Below, in pieces: positions 22,201-37,200 of a DNA stretch of 58,000 bases (position 1 is its first letter; every line of letters starts with the position of its first letter). Below the pieces are notes generated by a model. It saw only the letters and a program-made list of their open reading frames with translations, did no database searches and was not told the origin of the DNA. Origin of the DNA: Cryptomeria japonica (Eukaryota > Streptophyta > Pinopsida > Cupressales > Cupressaceae); NCBI RefSeq assembly GCF_030272615.1, contig NC_081411.1, positions 212,060,744 through 212,118,743 on the forward strand, written 5' to 3'. The position numbers and the translations under genes were made by a program.

Positions 22201-25200
22201 TTTACTGACAAAGTGCATTTACTTCTTGTTCATGAAAACCTCCAATAGAAATAAATACTTGCAATACTGATCTAATTTATTTTAGTCATTCATAGCATAC
22301 ACATGTCTATGGAAAAGCAACATTAACATCATCTAAAACTGAAATACATGAATCATACAACCTATTGTTAACAATATCAGGTTGTTTTGACATTCAACTT
22401 GGATATTACAATCAACTATACACTTAGCAAAACTAAATATGGATACCTTCAGAAATATGTGCCTTCTTGATGCTAAAGGTCTGAAATGTCTTCAAATTTA
22501 CCATCAAATGCTCATACAAAGATTACAACAGGTCTGTCATGATATTTGAGTCAATCACAATCCACAAACCAACAAACCAAGTCTTCAATACTCAAAAAAA
22601 AGTACCTCAGAAGTCTGCTCCAGAACCTAAATGCAAGGAAAAGCACAAGGGCGATTCACATAAGAAATTCCAGTCACTTCTTTTACCCTCCAAACTGATT
22701 CAGATCTATTAGGAACCCTTAAATGCCTCCAAAAGATAATTTTGCAGCCTTCAAAAACATAGGAAAATATCTAACAAATTCCCACATGCCTATAGCATCC
22801 TAAAATTGCACCCCTCACAATTTTCAACTGCATTTGGGTCTTCACCTTAGTGTTTGCGCCCCTCAGCCTGATTGAAGACCTGATTATGCTCTTACACATC
22901 ATAAATGCCAAAATTATCAACTTTGCACTTGTGCTGCACTTGATCCTAGCCCCAAAATAGGGCAAGACCAGGGCGTACCGCCCTGGTCCTCATTGGGACT
23001 AGGGTGCCATTTTGGGCCCTCTTTGAACCCATTTTCCCAAATCAAGTTTGGGTGGGATTCTCCTCTCCGTGTCGGCCTATGTCGGAAAATCAATTAGTTA
23101 ATTCGACAGGCAAGTATATAAAGAGGTTTCCCCCTCTCATTTGATCATCCATTACATTCATGAGCAAGCATTGAGCATTCAAGAGATCAAGCAATCAAGC
23201 ATTCAAGAGCAATTGAACATTTTTAGTCTTCCTTCAAGCTTTGGAGCAGTACTAAAGTCAAGATTCAAGCATTGAAGTGGAGATCTACATCCTATTTCAT
23301 GAAACCCTAATTCCATGTGGAGGCAAGCAAAACTTCACGAGGCATAATCATTTCATTTTCAGTCATAATTCAGCATCTCCCTCAAAAAGAGAACATTTTC
23401 TTTTAGTCATTTCAATTACATTTATCTCAATTTCACGGTTAATTCCAAAACCAGGGTTTGACCAAAGGCAAGCCCTTATTCCCAACCTATTTCCCTTACT
23501 TTTTGTGTGCAGGAAACCGGTGCGCAGTTGTACTTCTGGAAATAAGCTTTAGACACATAGACAAAACAACCCTTTTCGATGCACGGAAAATTCGGAGGAC
23601 CAAGAGGCAACGCCACGGCCCCTCCTTTTTCGAGGCATTTTCGCAGGGCAAATCCGAATCAACTTATATTTCTCAGATCTAGGTGCACGACTGAATCCCG
23701 CATCTATGGCTCAATATTTTCTCAGTTTTGTCTTCGATTTCAGCACTTTACCCTAAATCAGCATTTCAACTTACAAAAGAGGGAAAAACACATCATAATC
23801 AATCAATCCACTCAAAATTCAGTCCTTATCTAATTTGTGATTGAATCTAGTGGATTCCTCCCCTCTTTTGAATGTAAAGGCAAATCCCCATCAAAACAAA
23901 AAATTGATTTGGCGATTTCTCCTTCTATGTTGCAAATTGCTGAATCAAATTTTCCCCTTTACAGTGCCAACACCCAAGTTAATTGCTGCCTGCAAGGGGC
24001 AACTTAAGCTAGAAAAATAAATGTGAAACCAAAACCCACAAATTATTTATGCATCCTTGTCGCCTAGCCACAAGAAAACCTTTGAGACAATACCCAAGAT
24101 AATATATGTCCTGTTTTCAGATATATGAGCAAAAATGTGAATATCAAGTAGCTGAAATGGTACGGCCAGGATTGGAAAATGTCTCCAAAAACTCTTGAAA
24201 CTCGAACAACACTCAAAGAAACCAAACTAGAAATGCACTATGAAATACCTGTAAATCTTTCACTACCATAGATAGTCTTCTTCAAGAGGGATTACAAAAG
24301 GTCTGAAAAATGTGTCTTCTTGCTGCTAAAGGTCTGAAATGTCTTCAAATTCACCATCAAATGCTCATACAAAGATTACAACAGGTCTGTCATTATATTT
24401 AAGTCAATCACAATCCACAAACTACCAAATTAAGTGTTCAATACTCAGAAAAATGTAACTCAGAAGTCTGCTCCATCAAATAAATGCAAGGAAAAGCACA
24501 AGGGCGATTCATCTCTCAGTCTTTGAAAGCTCATGTGGGAGCCTTACTAGGCTGCTTCGAGATAGTTGCAACTCCAGATAAGTGATAGGGTGAACAGAAA
24601 ACAACTGATATTGCAGATTGGTGAAACAATTGTGGGTATTGTGGAGAATGTGAGGTATCATTTAGTGGGTCAATAGCTCCACGTCAAGGCGTGACTATTT
24701 TCACATACACATTATCATTCAAGTTGGAAGAAATTCTATGCAGACTGAATACTATTGTTACCTACTGCTGAATGTTATATGGACTGTGTAATGGTGTAAA
24801 TACTTTAATGAAGGCGATTTAATGCTGTCATTTAAGGTCAGAAATTAACTGCTTCATTACTCTAAAAACTGCATAAGGTTTAAGTTTCCTATAAAATGAA
24901 AACATGTGATTATTGTGATCAGTATGTTATTTATTTTTCTGTTATATAATGAACATATGCACATTAAATATTGAACCCAACACAAAAGAATTACAAAAGC
25001 AAACAAATTCAGAAAATTGAACAGCAGTATTTCAAAAATTGAATAGCAGTATACATATATTAAGCCATGGCAGAACCAATGTTGAATCACAAGCAAACAG
25101 GGTCATTCAAACCTCTGTCATGATAGAATATATTTGCAAATAGTTCATAAGATCACCAAGAGACAACACTAAACTTTATAGTATATCAATTATGAGGCAA

Positions 25201-28200
25201 GGTACTACCTTTCTAAACATTTTTGATATCACCACCGTGTGTTGTTTCTACCAGCAATTTTTCAAGTCTAAATGCACAAGAAATTAAAAAACATAAAGGG
25301 CCAATACAAAAACTACAAGAGAAGTTGTAATTTAAGAGTTCATCCTAATGCAATTTGTGAGTACAAAAACACAAAAAAAAAACAGTTCAGGATACTGTAG
25401 CAGTGAAATCCACACGAGGGTCATCAGGTGGCCTCAGCAAGATTCTAGCCATCATTTGTCCTGACTCTTGAAAATAGTCCCCAAAAAGGCATGCTCTTGA
25501 AAGCTTGCTAAATAAAATATCATAGGATGACTCTAGCATCCTGCAAACAACCCAAAAATATATTGGAAAATACACAAAGAAATATGGTTAATTAGGCAAT
25601 AATAACTTATGCTTTCACTTATCAAAAAAAAAAAGAAATTTAATGCATCCTTCATCCATCAGAAGGCAGATACTTGTGGCCCTCCAGTATAATAAAACGA
25701 TTTCCAAATAGTTTTTTCTGTTGGGATAATGAATTTCAATTTGGTTATAGAAAAGATTGCACACATGTACAAGACTGAAAGGTATTATCTGAAATGCCCA
25801 TGTTATAATTGCAAAAGCTTTCAAGGGACATTTATGAGGAAAGAATTTCTATAACATTATTGTTTATAAATATAAATTTTCATTGTTTACTCTATTATTT
25901 AGCAACCCAAAGCTTCTGAAGGATATTTTACAGGGGGATTCTGAATGGTAACAGACAGAAGTGCACACTTCACGTATCAGACTACTGAAGAACCCACTGT
26001 CAACAGGAAGGGATGATCATGCAAGTTGGGTGAGTGCAGGGGTGCATGCTCAACAGTACATCGTAGACCAAAAAGGATTAAGTGAGCAAACCAGCAGAAA
26101 AAAAAATATTTCCAAACAGCAGATAACAGTGTTTGGTCTCTCAGAACTCGCATCTTAGGTTAATATTTTACCTTCCTGGTTAGTCAAGAAAAATGCCATC
26201 TTTCATACAGTTCAATCAAAAAGCAGGCTTGGGAGATGCTAAGATGGCCAGTAGTTTAACCTCTACAAGGTAAAACCCATCTGTACTCAAAATACAATTC
26301 AAGCCTATGGCGTCCCTTAAGCACAAGGTAATGGGAAATCACATTTAGATCTGCTGATTGTTAACAAATCTCCATCTTTGGGATCCAACCATCTTCATAT
26401 CTTTGCCTGCAATTCATCTATCCCTACACGGAACATCCACTGTCAGCAGCTCCCAACATGCATGAAGCATAACAACAAGTTTCTCTTTAACACTAACAAT
26501 TGCAGGTAGCTGCAAAATTAAACAAAGTTTGAAAATGCTATCATTTGTAAACTAGTGGATAATGGCCAAATGTATAAAATCTTTGATAAAAGAATTCCCA
26601 GTTCTTAGAACTCAGTCTTCAGAATTATCATGACAAGAGTAACAAATTAAATAGAAGGTATGTGACTAAAATAAAAAAATTATAGATAAGGTTCAGTACA
26701 CTTGAGCTCTTTTTATTTTTTATTAGTATCAATTATCATAGTTGCAGGTGGGTGATTATATCCATCCAACATGCACACTGTGGTGAAGTTTGGAATCATC
26801 TGAATAGACAGTTTGGAAAGATTCAAACTATGATTTGATTCATTGCAAGGGCATTGTCCAAGCCAAGGTTGTTTCTCAGCCCCTTCATGTAGGGTGTATC
26901 TTCAATTTTTTTATTTTCTTTACTCAAATGTTAAAATACCCCCGTCATTCAGCTCCAAGTTGGAAAAGAATCAAGATGTCCATATTTCACAAGTTTTCCT
27001 TTAGATGGGTTGAGGACTCTTCAATCTCCTTGGCCATCGACATTGTTGGCATTCACAGACCAATTTTCTTCTTTAGTGTGTCAACGGACCTATTAATCGG
27101 CCTCCTTTACTCAAATACCCTTTTCATGCATCCCTCCTTAAGTTCTTCCCTTCAAGAAGGCAATCAGTAAAGCTCTGAAAGAAGATATATATGAAATTAC
27201 ATACCAATAACTTGGACCTCTTCCTTTCCCTAGTCTGTCAACCCCAAGATGGTTATCTATCCAAATATTTCTTCCACACTATGGATGATATTCTCATCCA
27301 GCCTAACTATATCTAGTATCATTGGTATCATGATTTGAGAATCCATCTTGGCCAACTCATAGTGTGCTCCCTCTAACGTTGAATTGGGATAAACCACCAA
27401 GATTTGTAGCCTCTATTCTCCTAAGGAAGTGGAGAATGTATTTTCAAGTATCACATGTACTAAAAAAAGCTGAGATGGGTGGAAATATTTGTACAAATTT
27501 TGGAGGTTCTTAATCCACATTCTCCTTTATCTTGAACAAAGGAACCTAATCCTCAATCTTCAAAAGGTTATTTACTTTCAATAAAATTTACAAGGAACCC
27601 TTAGGACTGCCAAGCTAATTAACTCCTTTGAACCCATCTTAGATGTTGGAGTGTAAAGAACTGTCCTTCTGCACTTATGGTTTTCAGTTTGTGTGGTTTG
27701 ACATTTTATCAAACACTTTGCATGCATTCACTTTGTAGTCTGATTTTTTTCTGAGTTTGTATTTTATGTTTGTCTAATTGCAATATGGGTTCTGAATTTG
27801 TTTGCCTTGCTCTTGTTGTTCCAAATATAACAGCGAATACCACAATAATATTCCAACATATAATAGCAGAAAAAATTGAAGAGTTTGCTGATAATTTGTT
27901 TTCAGACAACATATGAACTGAAATAGAAATGTTTCTTTTCTATTCTCAACATTGTATCACAAAATAATGTCATTACAACATACCTCAGCGTTGCTGGTCT
28001 ATCTGGGCCCTCTAACCCTAGTCGCCACCATGAAATCTCAGTCTCAACTTGACCTCCTTACATGCTATCTCCAGCTCCAAAATCATTAATATCCTTAATC
28101 TCCTTAATATCCTGCGATTCTCCTAACAGCAATGGCACTGGTATCATAGCCACAACTGCTTCTGCAATAACAGCAATAATGCACTCCCACCGTGTTAGAT

Positions 28201-31200
28201 GTAACACCAGATTCAACTATGGGCAGCCAGCATAAGGATAGACGTCTTCAGCTATGAACAACCTCCACAGTGATATGAATCAGACATTCACTACTCTGAA
28301 AACCCTTCAACACCTACCAAGTAGTCACGCCCAGCTCATACCCTTGTTTCAGAACTGTAAATGAACTACGAACTGTTAAGGAACTGCTTAAAGACCTGAA
28401 TCCATTAAACAAACCTTCGTTTGAACCATTCAAGCATAGATATGGCTTTTCCTTGCTCAGATAATTTTCTTTGATAGCTGCAAATAGTTTAATCTCCAGA
28501 TTGTATATTCCAACAGCATAGAGATTGCTAGCTATGAGGTTTTTCATCCTCAAAGCCCTTTGAAACAAACTCTCCAGAGAGCTCACAATATCTCCAACTT
28601 CTCCAACAGAAAATAATAAAACCAAGCATGCCTGTACGACCCAGCTGAAGGCCAATATATATCTCTCTTTGGAGGTCGACTTCCCAACATATACAATGTG
28701 GAATATTTTATTAATTTTAACTCAAGTGATTTGAGGCCCATGCAGCCTCATGAGGCATCCAGCCTAGGACAGCACACCTTTCAACACAACTTAAAATAAT
28801 AAAGTGACTTTATAATAAACATGTAATTATAATTTAATAGTCACTTTATTAATACTGCATCAACTTCAGGCATTAAAATAAAATATCAATCAGACTTGGA
28901 AAACTCTGTGCAATAGCTCATTGGAAAGATCTAGGCGAAATGCTCCAAGACCGATACTGAAAATACGGAATCACTGCCCAAAGCTGACTTACTATAAATA
29001 GTAAATCCTTCAAAACCCCATCAAATGAACTCGGTTTGGCCTCAAAATAAAATTGCCTAGGCCAAAATCCATCTAGATCCCTTTGGAGTCCTGGTTAGCC
29101 CTCGGGACCAAGGCAAAATGGGCTAATGACAAAACGCAAAGTGACCGGCTAAAATGGGGACATTACATGGAGCCATTAAGCACTCTTCAATTACTCTAGA
29201 TTCACACATAAATGAGAAAAGATCAATGAGACCACATTCATCTTTACCTGATTCTACCCTTACTCAATTACAGTATCAACAAAATTCTATTTTCATTGTC
29301 CACAACCTGGTAGACAAGGATGGACATCCATTATGAGTTTAAATTCTAACTCACTCTTGAGGTTTGGACTTGGTACTAGGAAAGGCTCTAACAGGGGTAC
29401 CTTGTGTTGGTGCTCAAACACATAACCCCACAAATGCTAAAGATTTGCGCCAACACTTAAGGCAAGAGTATTTAAACAAAAGTAAAAGGTGAGGGGTAAG
29501 TCAACAAAAGTAAAAATTTCGACTTATGATCAGACAACAAAATGAATTGACTAATGCTTGTGAATGGGTAAACTCACCTTCATCCTTAGGCTCTACTAGA
29601 CCTGGAGGGTGTTCCTTGAGGTGTTATGTCATGTCCTGCCCAAAATTAGGCTTTATAAATACAAGTTGCAGCACTGAGAACATGAGCAACTAAAATATGA
29701 AAGCCGACCTAGATTAAAATGATGATAAGGGCCGACTAGAGGAATAAATAAATAATAATATTAGCAATAAGTAATTAGATGAAGGCCAGCCAGGTATTAG
29801 GGAAAAGTAAATTAATATATAAATAAGTGAGGGCAGCAATAACTCTTAATGTATATAGAAGCAATCTCACAGAATGATTCCAAGAAATAATGCCCAGATT
29901 AATAAATTAATTAAACACCAAAGGGTGTGATTTCACACAAGGCTCCAGCGGTTCATTTAGAAAAGACACCTCTCTTGAACAAAGGATGAGGGATGTCGCC
30001 TATCTTGAGAACCATAAAGAGGCAAGAAGTCTTTTAGAGAAGACATCAAATGGAACCAGCTTAAAAGTTTATAATTAATATTCAGCAGTTCGAATACATT
30101 TGTAAGTTTGGGTATAAGTTCTTAATGCACAGCAAGATGAATATTATCTGTTCATTGATGATTCATAATATGTTGTTGGTTATAACTGTTTTTAATATAT
30201 ATATATATGACGGTCTATAATATATCTGACTAATTATGACTGTTTATAATATGCTGTATGTTTATGACTGCATATATATCACAGTAAATATCAATCTAAT
30301 TGATGATATTATGCAGTTAATTTATTACATGTAGAATATATTCCTTCATATGTTATGAAAGTAACCAGCCATGGTAGAGAAATTGGGGAATTACAAGTAG
30401 GGGAACGGCGATGGGCTCATCTTCTAGGAACACCACCTCATGGTATAAGACCAAGGAGTCCCATGGGGATTAATAAATTAATTAAACACCAAAGGGTGTG
30501 ATTTCACACAAGGCTCCAGCGGTTCATTTAGAAAAGACACCTCTCTTGAACGAAGGACGAGGGATGTGGCTATTCACCCTATCTTCAGAACCATAAAGAG
30601 GCAAGAAGTCTTGTAGAGAAGACATTGAATGGAACCAGCTTGAAAGTAAATAATTAATATTCAGCAGTTTGAATATATTTGTGGGTTTGGGTATGAGTTC
30701 TTAATGCACACCATGATGAAAATTATCTGTTTATTGATTATTCATAATATGTTGTTGGTTATAACTGTTTATAATATATATATATATATATATAACTGTC
30801 TATAATATATCTGACTGATTATGACTGTTTATAATAAGCTGTATGTTTATGACTGCATATATATCACAGTAAATATCGATCTAATTAATGATATTATGCA
30901 GTTAATTTATTAGATGTGGAATATATTCCTTCATATGTTCTGAAAGTAACAAGCCATGGTAGAGAAATTGGGGAATTGCATGTAGGGGAATGGCGATGGG
31001 GTCATCTTCTAGAAACACCACCTCATGGTATAAGACCGGGGAGTCCCATGGGGCAAAAGGGATACAAGGGTACTGCCTTTGAGCTTAGAAAGGATGGAGA
31101 TCCGGGGCACCCATTTGTGAATGCTCCTCATGTTCTCTATCATGGTAAATGAATGCATTAAGAATGTTCTATCATGGGAAGTAGGATAAAAGTGGCAAGA

Positions 31201-34200
31201 TTGAGGGGAACGGTTATAGGACACCTCACTAGGTACTCCACCTCATATGGATAGCACATGCCACATGAGGCCAAGGGGGGATAGTGTTCCGCCCTTGGGC
31301 CTAGGGTAGAGGAACTCTAGGGCACCCTATCTTAGCTCTTCTATGGTTGAGCCTTCTCAAACTGATTTAAGTGATCTTGTGATTAAATCTATACTTCTAA
31401 TATATGCTTGATGATTTCTAATTAAAGAAATCTATTTTATGAATTATGATTGTAAATGATTCCTAACTTGTTTGTGGGTGTCAATCAAAGTGAAAGGTAT
31501 CTCTAACCCTACTTTGTTTCAATTAAAAATTGTGATCTAGGGCAAAATTTGGGTATTTATAATTTGAGGACATTACATGTTACTCTGAGATAAATGAAGA
31601 TTCAAGGGTTATGGAACAAACCTTGAGACAAATCATACCCAATACACATTTAAATTGTATTTGATTGACGATAAGTGCCTCTTGAAACAAGAACTTTACA
31701 CCTATATAAGAAAATGCACTAATGATATAGAGACTAAAACGCCGCCTTCTTAATCCGTCAAGATTGTTTGATGCAATATCTCACTTAAAAGATGGGTGCG
31801 GCAAATACAAAAATGCATACCTAACTGCGAATGATATTTGTGGAACACACAAATGCTATGTAGTATTGTTGTGACGTATTCACACATCGCCCCATTGCAA
31901 ATGGGGACCCCTACCTTTGGCTTTCTAGGCTTAGTTTAGTTTGCTTGGTTGCCTGGTCTTGGCTTTTAGTCTTTGCATTGAAGGGTTGCCAGGGGGCTCA
32001 ATAGGATAGCAGGGTCTACTTGAGTTGAGGTGGGTCAGTAGGTGGTCCAGGCCAGGGTCTCTTTGAAAGCCTTCTCTAGGTCAGGCTTTTCTCTTGTTTC
32101 TAGGTTAAGTCTTGATTGAGTTTGAGGAAGTTCTTATATCCTGCTAGGAGTCTTGCCTTTTGAGACCTATGTCTTTGAGTTCAGGAAATGAATGAAGGTT
32201 TGTGAGTGAGTATCATCAAGGATTTTCCCTTTGAGCGTTTGAGATTGGTTCAGTTGATGAATGATGAAGTTCTAGGCATTTGATTTGGAGAAAGGTCAGA
32301 AATTTGAGCATTTTACGAAATTTCGCTCCTGACCCTTCCAAAGGATCTAGAGCGAAATCCTTAGAAAGACCTAATTTGTCATCAAAAGCATTAAGTTGAC
32401 ATCACCTTGAAGGCAAATGGACTTGATTAAGATGAAGGAAGGACCCAAAAGCCAAGACTAAGAGCAAAGTTGAGGGGAAATTGAAGAAATTGGGCTTAAA
32501 ACATGAATTTCGCTCCTGACCCTTCCAAAGGGTCCAAAGCAAATTTCTCTAAAAACCTCTCCTGCTTCTAGCATAGGTTAAAATCCTTAATTCCACGCCT
32601 TGAGTGAATAAAAAATGGACTTATACATGCCTTTAGAAATGAGCTAAACCAAGTGAAATGAGGAAAAGTGAGGAATTTGAGCCTAAAATGTAAATTTTGC
32701 TCATGACCCTTCCAAAGGGTCCAGAGCGAATTTCTCCATGAAGCATTATATCTTGCTCAAACCTTTGAACTAACTCATTCCTAGGCATTTTTGAAGCCAA
32801 AAAACTTGTTTTTGATGAGGAAAGGTTGAAAATAAAGTCAATAATGATAAATTTGAGCCTAAAACATTAATTTCACTCCTTACCCTTCCAAAGGGTCCAG
32901 AGCGAAATTTTTCTAAGCTCTTGACCCTTCCAAAGGGTCCAGAGCAAAAACCTTAGGATAGATTATTTCCTCACCAAAAACATTGAGTAGACACCACTTT
33001 GAGAGCAAGTTGGCTTGAGTATGATAAGGTAAGGGTGGAAAAATCAAATCCAAGGCAAATTGAATGTGATTTGAGCCTACAATGCAAATTTCGCTCCTGA
33101 CCCTTCCAAAGGGTCCAGAGCGAAATTCCTAGAAGGACTCCCCAATTTCGCCTAATGCACTAAAAGAACCTTATTTAAGCTAAATTGACGGCAAGTTGAC
33201 TTGATGGTGATAGAAGGAGGTTTAACAATTTAAATTCAAGGCAAAGAAAGGAGAAAAGAAGTGTGAATTGAGTCTAAGGAAGAATTTCGCTCCTGAACCT
33301 TCCAAAGGGTCCAAAGCGAAATTTCCTAAAACCTCTATTTGCTCCTTGTTGAGATCAAGAACCTTATCCCTATGTGGCATAGTTGAGGGAAGATTGATGC
33401 ATATTTGCCTTGCAAGGTGGATTAGAGCAAAGGAAATGATGGAATTAAGACTAAATGGCAAATTTCGCTCCTGACCCTTCCAAAGGATCCAAAGCGAATT
33501 TCACTTAAGCCCCTGACCCTTCCAAAGGGTCCAGAGCGAATTCTCTTGAAACCTCCTTTTGCTCTCAATTTTGTATCGAGCCTAACGTTGATGGTGGTTG
33601 ATTGAACTTGAGGCATCCCTACACATGCATTTGAGTGAGTTGTGGTCTCAAAGTGTGAAGAATTTGTCCAAAAATGCCAATTTCACTCCTGACCCTTCCT
33701 GAGGGTCTACAGCGAAATTCTTAGGAGATCTTTTGTTTTGCCTAGGCCCTTGAGCAAAACCTATTCCTAGGCAATTTTGGAGGCGAATGATTTGATCTTG
33801 GTAAGGTAATGTTGAAAATGAGGTCTAATTGAGCAACTTTGTCAATTATAGGTCCTGTCCTTGGAGAGGATCCAGAACGAAATTAATATTAATGTCTTCT
33901 TGTTGATGATTTAAGGTAAGAAATGCCATGTTAGAATCAACATATCATGTGTACTTAATCATCTTTTGTTTGTTTTGCAAATCAACAAAATCGAGATGGA
34001 GGAAGATCAAGCCAAGACAAGGAGGACCTATTCAAGTTCCATCATCATCAAGGACACTTTAAACGCGTGTGGGAAGACTCAAGGTGCTACTAAGTTGAAG
34101 GACTTCAAGTGTTCAAGGAATTGCAAGCGATGGAGCTGACCATCCTCAAGGACCTCGTTCTACCACATGGAGAAACCAAAGGATGTCAAAGAGAAAGATC

Positions 34201-37200
34201 TTATAAACATTTCAAGGCGAGGTGAGCTACCAGAGGAGGAAAGACTTGATAAAGAAGAAGTCTTCATCAAGCACAAGAGAGTCAAGGAGAGGTACATCAT
34301 TCATCGAGCACATCAAGGACGGAAGAGGATCAACCAAAGTCAATGCAAGGGTACGTTGAAGAAGCAAATAGTTTCAGAAGAGTTAATCAAAGTTATCTTC
34401 TCATCATCATCACATTGAATATCAAGAAATCCAAAGTTCCTTAACCAAGGCACGAACGTAGGACAAGGTGGCATCCCAGTCACTGTTCCTCTAATCAGAA
34501 GGCCCCACATCAGCATTTCCAAATTCAATGTACCTAGCTCACCAGTGATGGCACAAACTTCGAGGCACCTGCCCCTGCTTCCTATTGGTTCTCAAATTTT
34601 GAATGTGATTTTCTCATTGGCTAAGGGAGTTTGTTGTAACAAACCGTAATTAGGGTTTTCATCTTGTAATCCTAGCCATTGATTGTAAATCAATCGGAGC
34701 CATTAAAATGTAAAGAGCTCCCTATATAAAGCTTTGGCTCTTCATTTATAAAAGTTAATAGTTAGTTGATAGTTAATAGTCAGTAGAATAGTCAATAGCA
34801 GAAGAATAGTGAATCAAGTAGCAATTAGAATAGAGTAGGAGGAGAAGGCAATAAATTGTTGCCTAAATTGTAAATGAACTCCATTTTCATTGAAGTTATG
34901 GTGAAGTGTGTCATTTCTTTGCAATATGCATGGTCTCTTGTTGAATCTTCGTTTTAGATGATAGATAATTAGATTGAATGAAGGAAGTTACCGAATGCAC
35001 TCACATGGAATCCGCCTAGTCCAAACCAATAGCCTCTTGCTGATTGTAAGGGCGCCCTGCGTGGTCAACTGGCATTGAATGAGCTTAATATTGAATTGTT
35101 ATGCGTCTAGTGTTCATGCATTAACTTGAATGGTGATCAGTGTTTGACGGTGATGATTTGAACATCTTCAGAACTACCCTAGAAGATCGCACTGAGCTGG
35201 TGTTGAATTGTTCAGTTTGATGGTGAGACCTAGCCCAGTAGGACTCCAACTAGTCATTCATCTATCTTCTTGCATTCTAGGTCTTAGAGTAGACTTTTTG
35301 AGCCTTTCATCTTTTGCTATTTCTTTATTATCTCGGTGAGTAGATAGGACTTGAGTTCCAGCAAATCAAATGCTCAAGCATTCGAATGTAAGTCCCCTTA
35401 TGATTCCAGCATAATCACATCATACCACAAGAGCTTATCCACATGTAGAGACCCTACATATAAGAACCTTGGAGTTATTTCAATTGATCCTTAGGCAAAT
35501 CTTCAACATTCGGATAACTTTGTTCAAGAGAGGATAAGATACCTTGGTATTTTATTCTGTGTTCACATGTGCATGAAAAACACATGAACAAGTAGCAAGC
35601 AAAGAGATCATGCAATGTGGTAAATCGACTACTTCTACTAGCACTATTACGACCAAGGTTGATATTTTGTTGTTTCATCTTAATGAGATATGATGACAAC
35701 AAGTTGGACAAACTGCAAACAAGTTGTTTTGTCCTATATGGGCAAATAGAACTATGCTAAGTGTAATGTCCCCTTTTTGGGATGATATGGTTTATGATTG
35801 GATTACCCTATTATTGGCCCTCATAGGCTAAGACTAACGGTTAGAGGGTCCAAGTTGGCAGTGCAGGACGTTTATTCCCATTCCGAAAGTCAAAAGTGTT
35901 CAGGATTGCTATTTGTTTGACTCAGTTTCACACACTTACTATTTATAGTAAGTCAGTGGTTGTTTGAGAGGGACCCTTACCATTTTTAGTAAGCTAGTTG
36001 GAAGCACAGTGGATGCAGTGGTTGACTCCCAGGTTCAAACGAAATCGAGGAATAATGTTTATCTATGGAGTTATGTTATTTTAATTATTAATAAAGTAAT
36101 ACTTTATTAATAATAAATCATTATAGGCATATATAAAAAATTTATTTGCACTTTGAGGGGTCAATTCAACATTAAAAATAGGACATGTTATTTAATTAAT
36201 TAGGCGCCAAGACCAAGGAGGATATTAATTATTAATAAGTGCAAATTTGGTGATGTTATTAAGTAATTAAAAAGGTGCTTTTTCAAGGGAAATCGACCCT
36301 TTCATGAGAAATATATAAAGTGCCAAGAGAAGATCGAATTCATTATGATTGAGCATTTGTTACTCCTCTTTTTTTAGCAGTGGGAAGAAACCAAGGGTTT
36401 CCAACACTTCCATCCATTGGAGAACGTCAACTCTTCAGTGTTGCAGCTATTCTGAGATGGTGAAATATCCATTGAGGGTAGCAACCGGAGTGGCGTCACT
36501 CAGAGGTCACAATTGTGCGAATTAGAGAAGGATCCATCAAGGGCATCAAGTAGATTGTTGATGATAACGAGTAGATCACTTTGGGCAGCGATCATTAGTT
36601 GACTGGGCACATTATTTGCAGGCCGTACAGCTCTCTAATCTCCAGCCGTACCATTATTCCAGTCAAGTAGTTCAAACTTGTAACTAGTCCCAGCAGTGGC
36701 TTATATGCAGCAGATTGAACTCGTAATTAGTCTCAGCAGTGGCTGCCTATAACCGGTTTTGATCAAAATTACTTAGTCATCCCTTTAGGAATGCATTTGG
36801 TTTCTAAGCCGTTGAATAAATTTAGTGAGATAGAACAGCAATGAAAGGAAGGAGAGGTTGCAAGATAAATGTTTGATGTAATGCCTATGGTTATAATCTT
36901 CATAGATAGCATAACAGTCTGCAGGCCAACTGTTTGAATTAATGTCTAGTTGCTGTAGGTGCATATTTACATTGTGTGGGTCATCTTTATGCATTTAAAA
37001 AGACAAAAGAATTGCACTTACATTTTAGTTCTTTGCCTAGGCATCTTAGTAATCATTTGGAAAGCATTTAAATCGCATTGGACAACATTTCAAGCAAGCA
37101 TTAACAAACTTATACACAAACCAGCAAGCATAGAGGTTGTATGCAAAGTGTTTGACAATATTCCTTGAGCCTTTAATCAGCACTTTCGAGGTCAGAATTG

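Noticed and set aside
28314-28655. 113-codon minus-strand frame with a signal-like start
   Set aside because: It lies wholly inside solo LTR F1, is not kept in F2 or F3, and matches no family I recognise.
34167-34418. 83-codon Lys/Glu-rich frame in LTR B
   Set aside because: The matching region of LTR C does not keep the frame, so it is probably chance.
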